Source: Methylomarinum sp.
GTDB taxonomy: Bacteria; Pseudomonadota; Gammaproteobacteria; Methylococcales; Methylomonadaceae
DNA length: 7,823 nucleotides
Assembly: GCA_013139755.1 (NCBI GenBank)
Contig: WTAG01000040.1
Location: 1-7,823 of the forward strand
Reading direction: 5' to 3'
Below, in pieces: positions 6,822-7,823 of this stretch. Position 1 is the stretch's first letter. Every line of letters starts with the position of its first letter. The translations under genes were made by a program, and so were the position numbers. The notes beneath the pieces were generated by a model. That model was given only the letters and a program-made list of their open reading frames with translations, was not told the origin of the DNA and made no database searches.

Positions 6822-7680
6822 CCATCTCCTTACACACAACTATTAACCCGGCCCTTCAAAGCTTACGAGCTATTTGAACACCATACACGCAGTCTTGAAT
6901 CCTCTGGAAACCGGTCCAGATGCTTTTAGCAGCTATATCCCCATCTGATTTTTGGCCTAAGAATCACCTAATGTAGCTAAGTTTCTTAGCACGGTGTTAA
7001 GCGGTGGTGCCTTTTTGGGAACTGTCTTTTCTAATTAAAGTATAAGACGATTTCCATTATAAAGGATCACAAAGATCAATTCAGCCGGTAAGTTCAGGGA
7101 AAACACGCCCTAAGCCCATCAAGTACATCACTCGCCATGCAATAATTATAGCCATGATTAAGGTTTATTCAATAAGCTCACAGGCTTGCGCTTCACTTTC
7201 GATGGCTCGATTGCTTAATTAACGCCATATTAGTGGTGCCTTACCCGTAGGTGGGTTTATTTATTTTGCTTGAACCTAGGTAACTTCAATACCTTCTTTT
7301 CCGTTAATTGGAAAGGTACAGCGTAATACTTTAATTTCTTGCTGTATACGCCTTGATTTTTCACCTTTTCGTCTAGGCTTGGTAAAGCTAATATAACTTA
7401 ATGTTTCTTGTTTTTCTACACCAGAGCAAAGTGTTTCATCCTTTGACAATTTATGATTACGCTTGGCTCTAATTAACCAATCCGCAGGTGATTTAAGGCT
7501 TTGCTTTTTACCATTAGACTTAATATATCTCTTTCTCTATCAGCGACATAAATTAATCGGCTTTGTGGGTAATTCTCGGACATTTCTGCGGCCCGCTTTA
7601 ACCTTCTCCCCAGCGTTAACTTTCTTTTATCTTGGTCGTCTGTCTTTATTTTTCCTCTCGGCCACATCCATACACTACTG
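6822..7680 (-). mobile_element. remnant of an IS4-family (Tn5/IS50-like) insertion sequence
   Basis: The DNA behind the broken transposase gene. Its distal end is probably near 6822-6840, where CTCCTTACACACAACT loosely resembles the IS50 outer end (which has CTCTTATACACAAGT); this is a weak visual match. The other end is missing: transposase similarity stops near 7673, and a different repeat starts at 7682. No target duplication can be assigned. The remnant lies directly upstream of the operon promoter and may have replaced earlier genes of the locus. Confidence 0.55.
6856..7673 (-). pseudogene. decayed IS4-family (Tn5-like) transposase, C-terminal part
   Basis: Read on the minus strand, the pieces follow the order of Tn5-type transposases but change frame repeatedly. 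The first ends at TAA 7473-7475 and carries SRLIYVADRERDILSLM, the second catalytic Asp region. The second (7485-7276) runs from ADWLIRAKRNHKLS to GIEVT and then TAG. The third (7227-7165) reads W-R-stop-LSNRAIESEAQACELIE. The fourth (7155-7081) reads MAIIIAWRVMYLMGLGR, matching the AWRV helix of Tn5 transposase. The last holds WKSSYTLIRK (from 7056) and, in another frame from 6957, SIWTGFQRIQDCVYG, ending at TGA 6856-6858. Only 9 nt separate the third and fourth pieces, so the block with the catalytic Glu (the YRxRWxIE region in relatives) is deleted, and the N-terminal DNA-binding part and first Asp are also absent. The product cannot be active. Confidence 0.85.
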
Positions 7681-7681
7681 A

Positions 7682-7823
7682 TACTTAGGAACGTGTATGG
7701 AATAACTTCCCAAAGTTATAACGCAGGTTTTTTGCTTCAGCTGGGATGATCTCATGAGGCGCATAGTTATTCTACGCAACGAATGAGATCATCCCAGCTG
7801 AAGCAAAAAAACCAGTTAGAGAT
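7682..7823. mobile_element. end of a second repeat element, running off the window
   Basis: Beginning with TACTTAGGAAC (7682-7692), nearly the same as TACTTAAGGAAC at the tip of the 241-412 element, the sequence departs from transposase similarity and becomes strongly structured. ATAACTT (7702-7708) pairs with AAGTTAT (7713-7719), and a long foldback follows at 7727-7813. It contains no ORF. I read it as the non-coding end of another insertion element that landed in the IS4 relic; the rest lies outside the window. Confidence 0.4.
7727..7813. repeat. long foldback inverted repeat
   Basis: A perfect 22-bp inverted repeat (arms 7734-7755 and 7783-7804; the core of the left arm is CAGCTGGGATGATCTCAT) is extended by a T6/A7 run and GG/CC to about 30 bp per arm. 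The 27-nt loop contains ATAGTTATTCTA. The A-run after the right arm pairs with the T-run before the left arm, so the structure does not have the layout of an intrinsic terminator. CAG occurs just outside both arms (7724-7726 and 7813-7815), too short to count as a firm target duplication. Confidence 0.8.

Noticed and set aside
7463..7681. Plus-strand open frame of 72 codons
   Set aside because: Antisense to the transposase relic, which explains the sequence through the YVADRERDI motif on the other strand.
7727..7813. Intrinsic terminator
   Set aside because: The right arm is followed by A residues on the plus strand, and the same holds on the minus strand, so no U-tract follows the stem in either direction.

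Overview
The window looks like an AT-rich, IS-littered bacterial chromosome segment, most likely gammaproteobacterial. That placement is an inference from the protein style (GT2 transferases, a Tn5/IS4-type transposase relic) and the base composition; no marker gene fixes the species. All intact genes lie on the minus strand in one tightly packed block. The ends are filled with mobile-element debris.

Layout from left to right. Bases 1-152 are noticeably GC-rich, with two overlapping open frames running in from outside and no recognised product; a small hairpin follows at 163-191. Bases 241-412 form a compact non-coding element with 25-bp terminal inverted repeats, MITE-like. Bases 413-497 hold nothing I can name. 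From 498 to 6699 the minus strand carries a glycan-type operon, read right to left: a SAM methyltransferase interrupted by one in-frame stop (6699-6070), a GT2 glycosyltransferase (6043-5051), a second GT2 glycosyltransferase (5037-4099), a sulfotransferase (4102-3248), a membrane O-acyltransferase (3247-2240), and an ATP-grasp ligase fused to a low-molecular-weight tyrosine phosphatase (2243-498). Successive genes overlap by 4 nt, abut exactly, or are separated by at most 26 nt, so co-transcription and translational coupling are likely. A sigma70-like promoter sits at 6732-6760, just upstream of the first gene. A five-copy heptanucleotide repeat fills the gap between the methyltransferase and the first glycosyltransferase. 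From about 6820 to 7680 lies the decayed C-terminal part of an IS4-family (Tn5-like) transposase. It appears cut at about 7680 by another repeat element that contains a long foldback (7727-7813) and continues past the window edge.

Working together, the genes look like the decorating end of a surface polysaccharide or secreted glycoconjugate locus: two sugar transfers, a sulfate transfer from PAPS, an O-acylation at the membrane, and an ATP-dependent ligation (amide or ester type) by the ATP-grasp enzyme. The fused phosphatase domain could control polymer synthesis or act on a phosphorylated intermediate. No flippase, polymerase or initiating transferase is visible, so either the locus continues elsewhere or its upstream part was lost during IS activity. 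The methyltransferase may be inactive.
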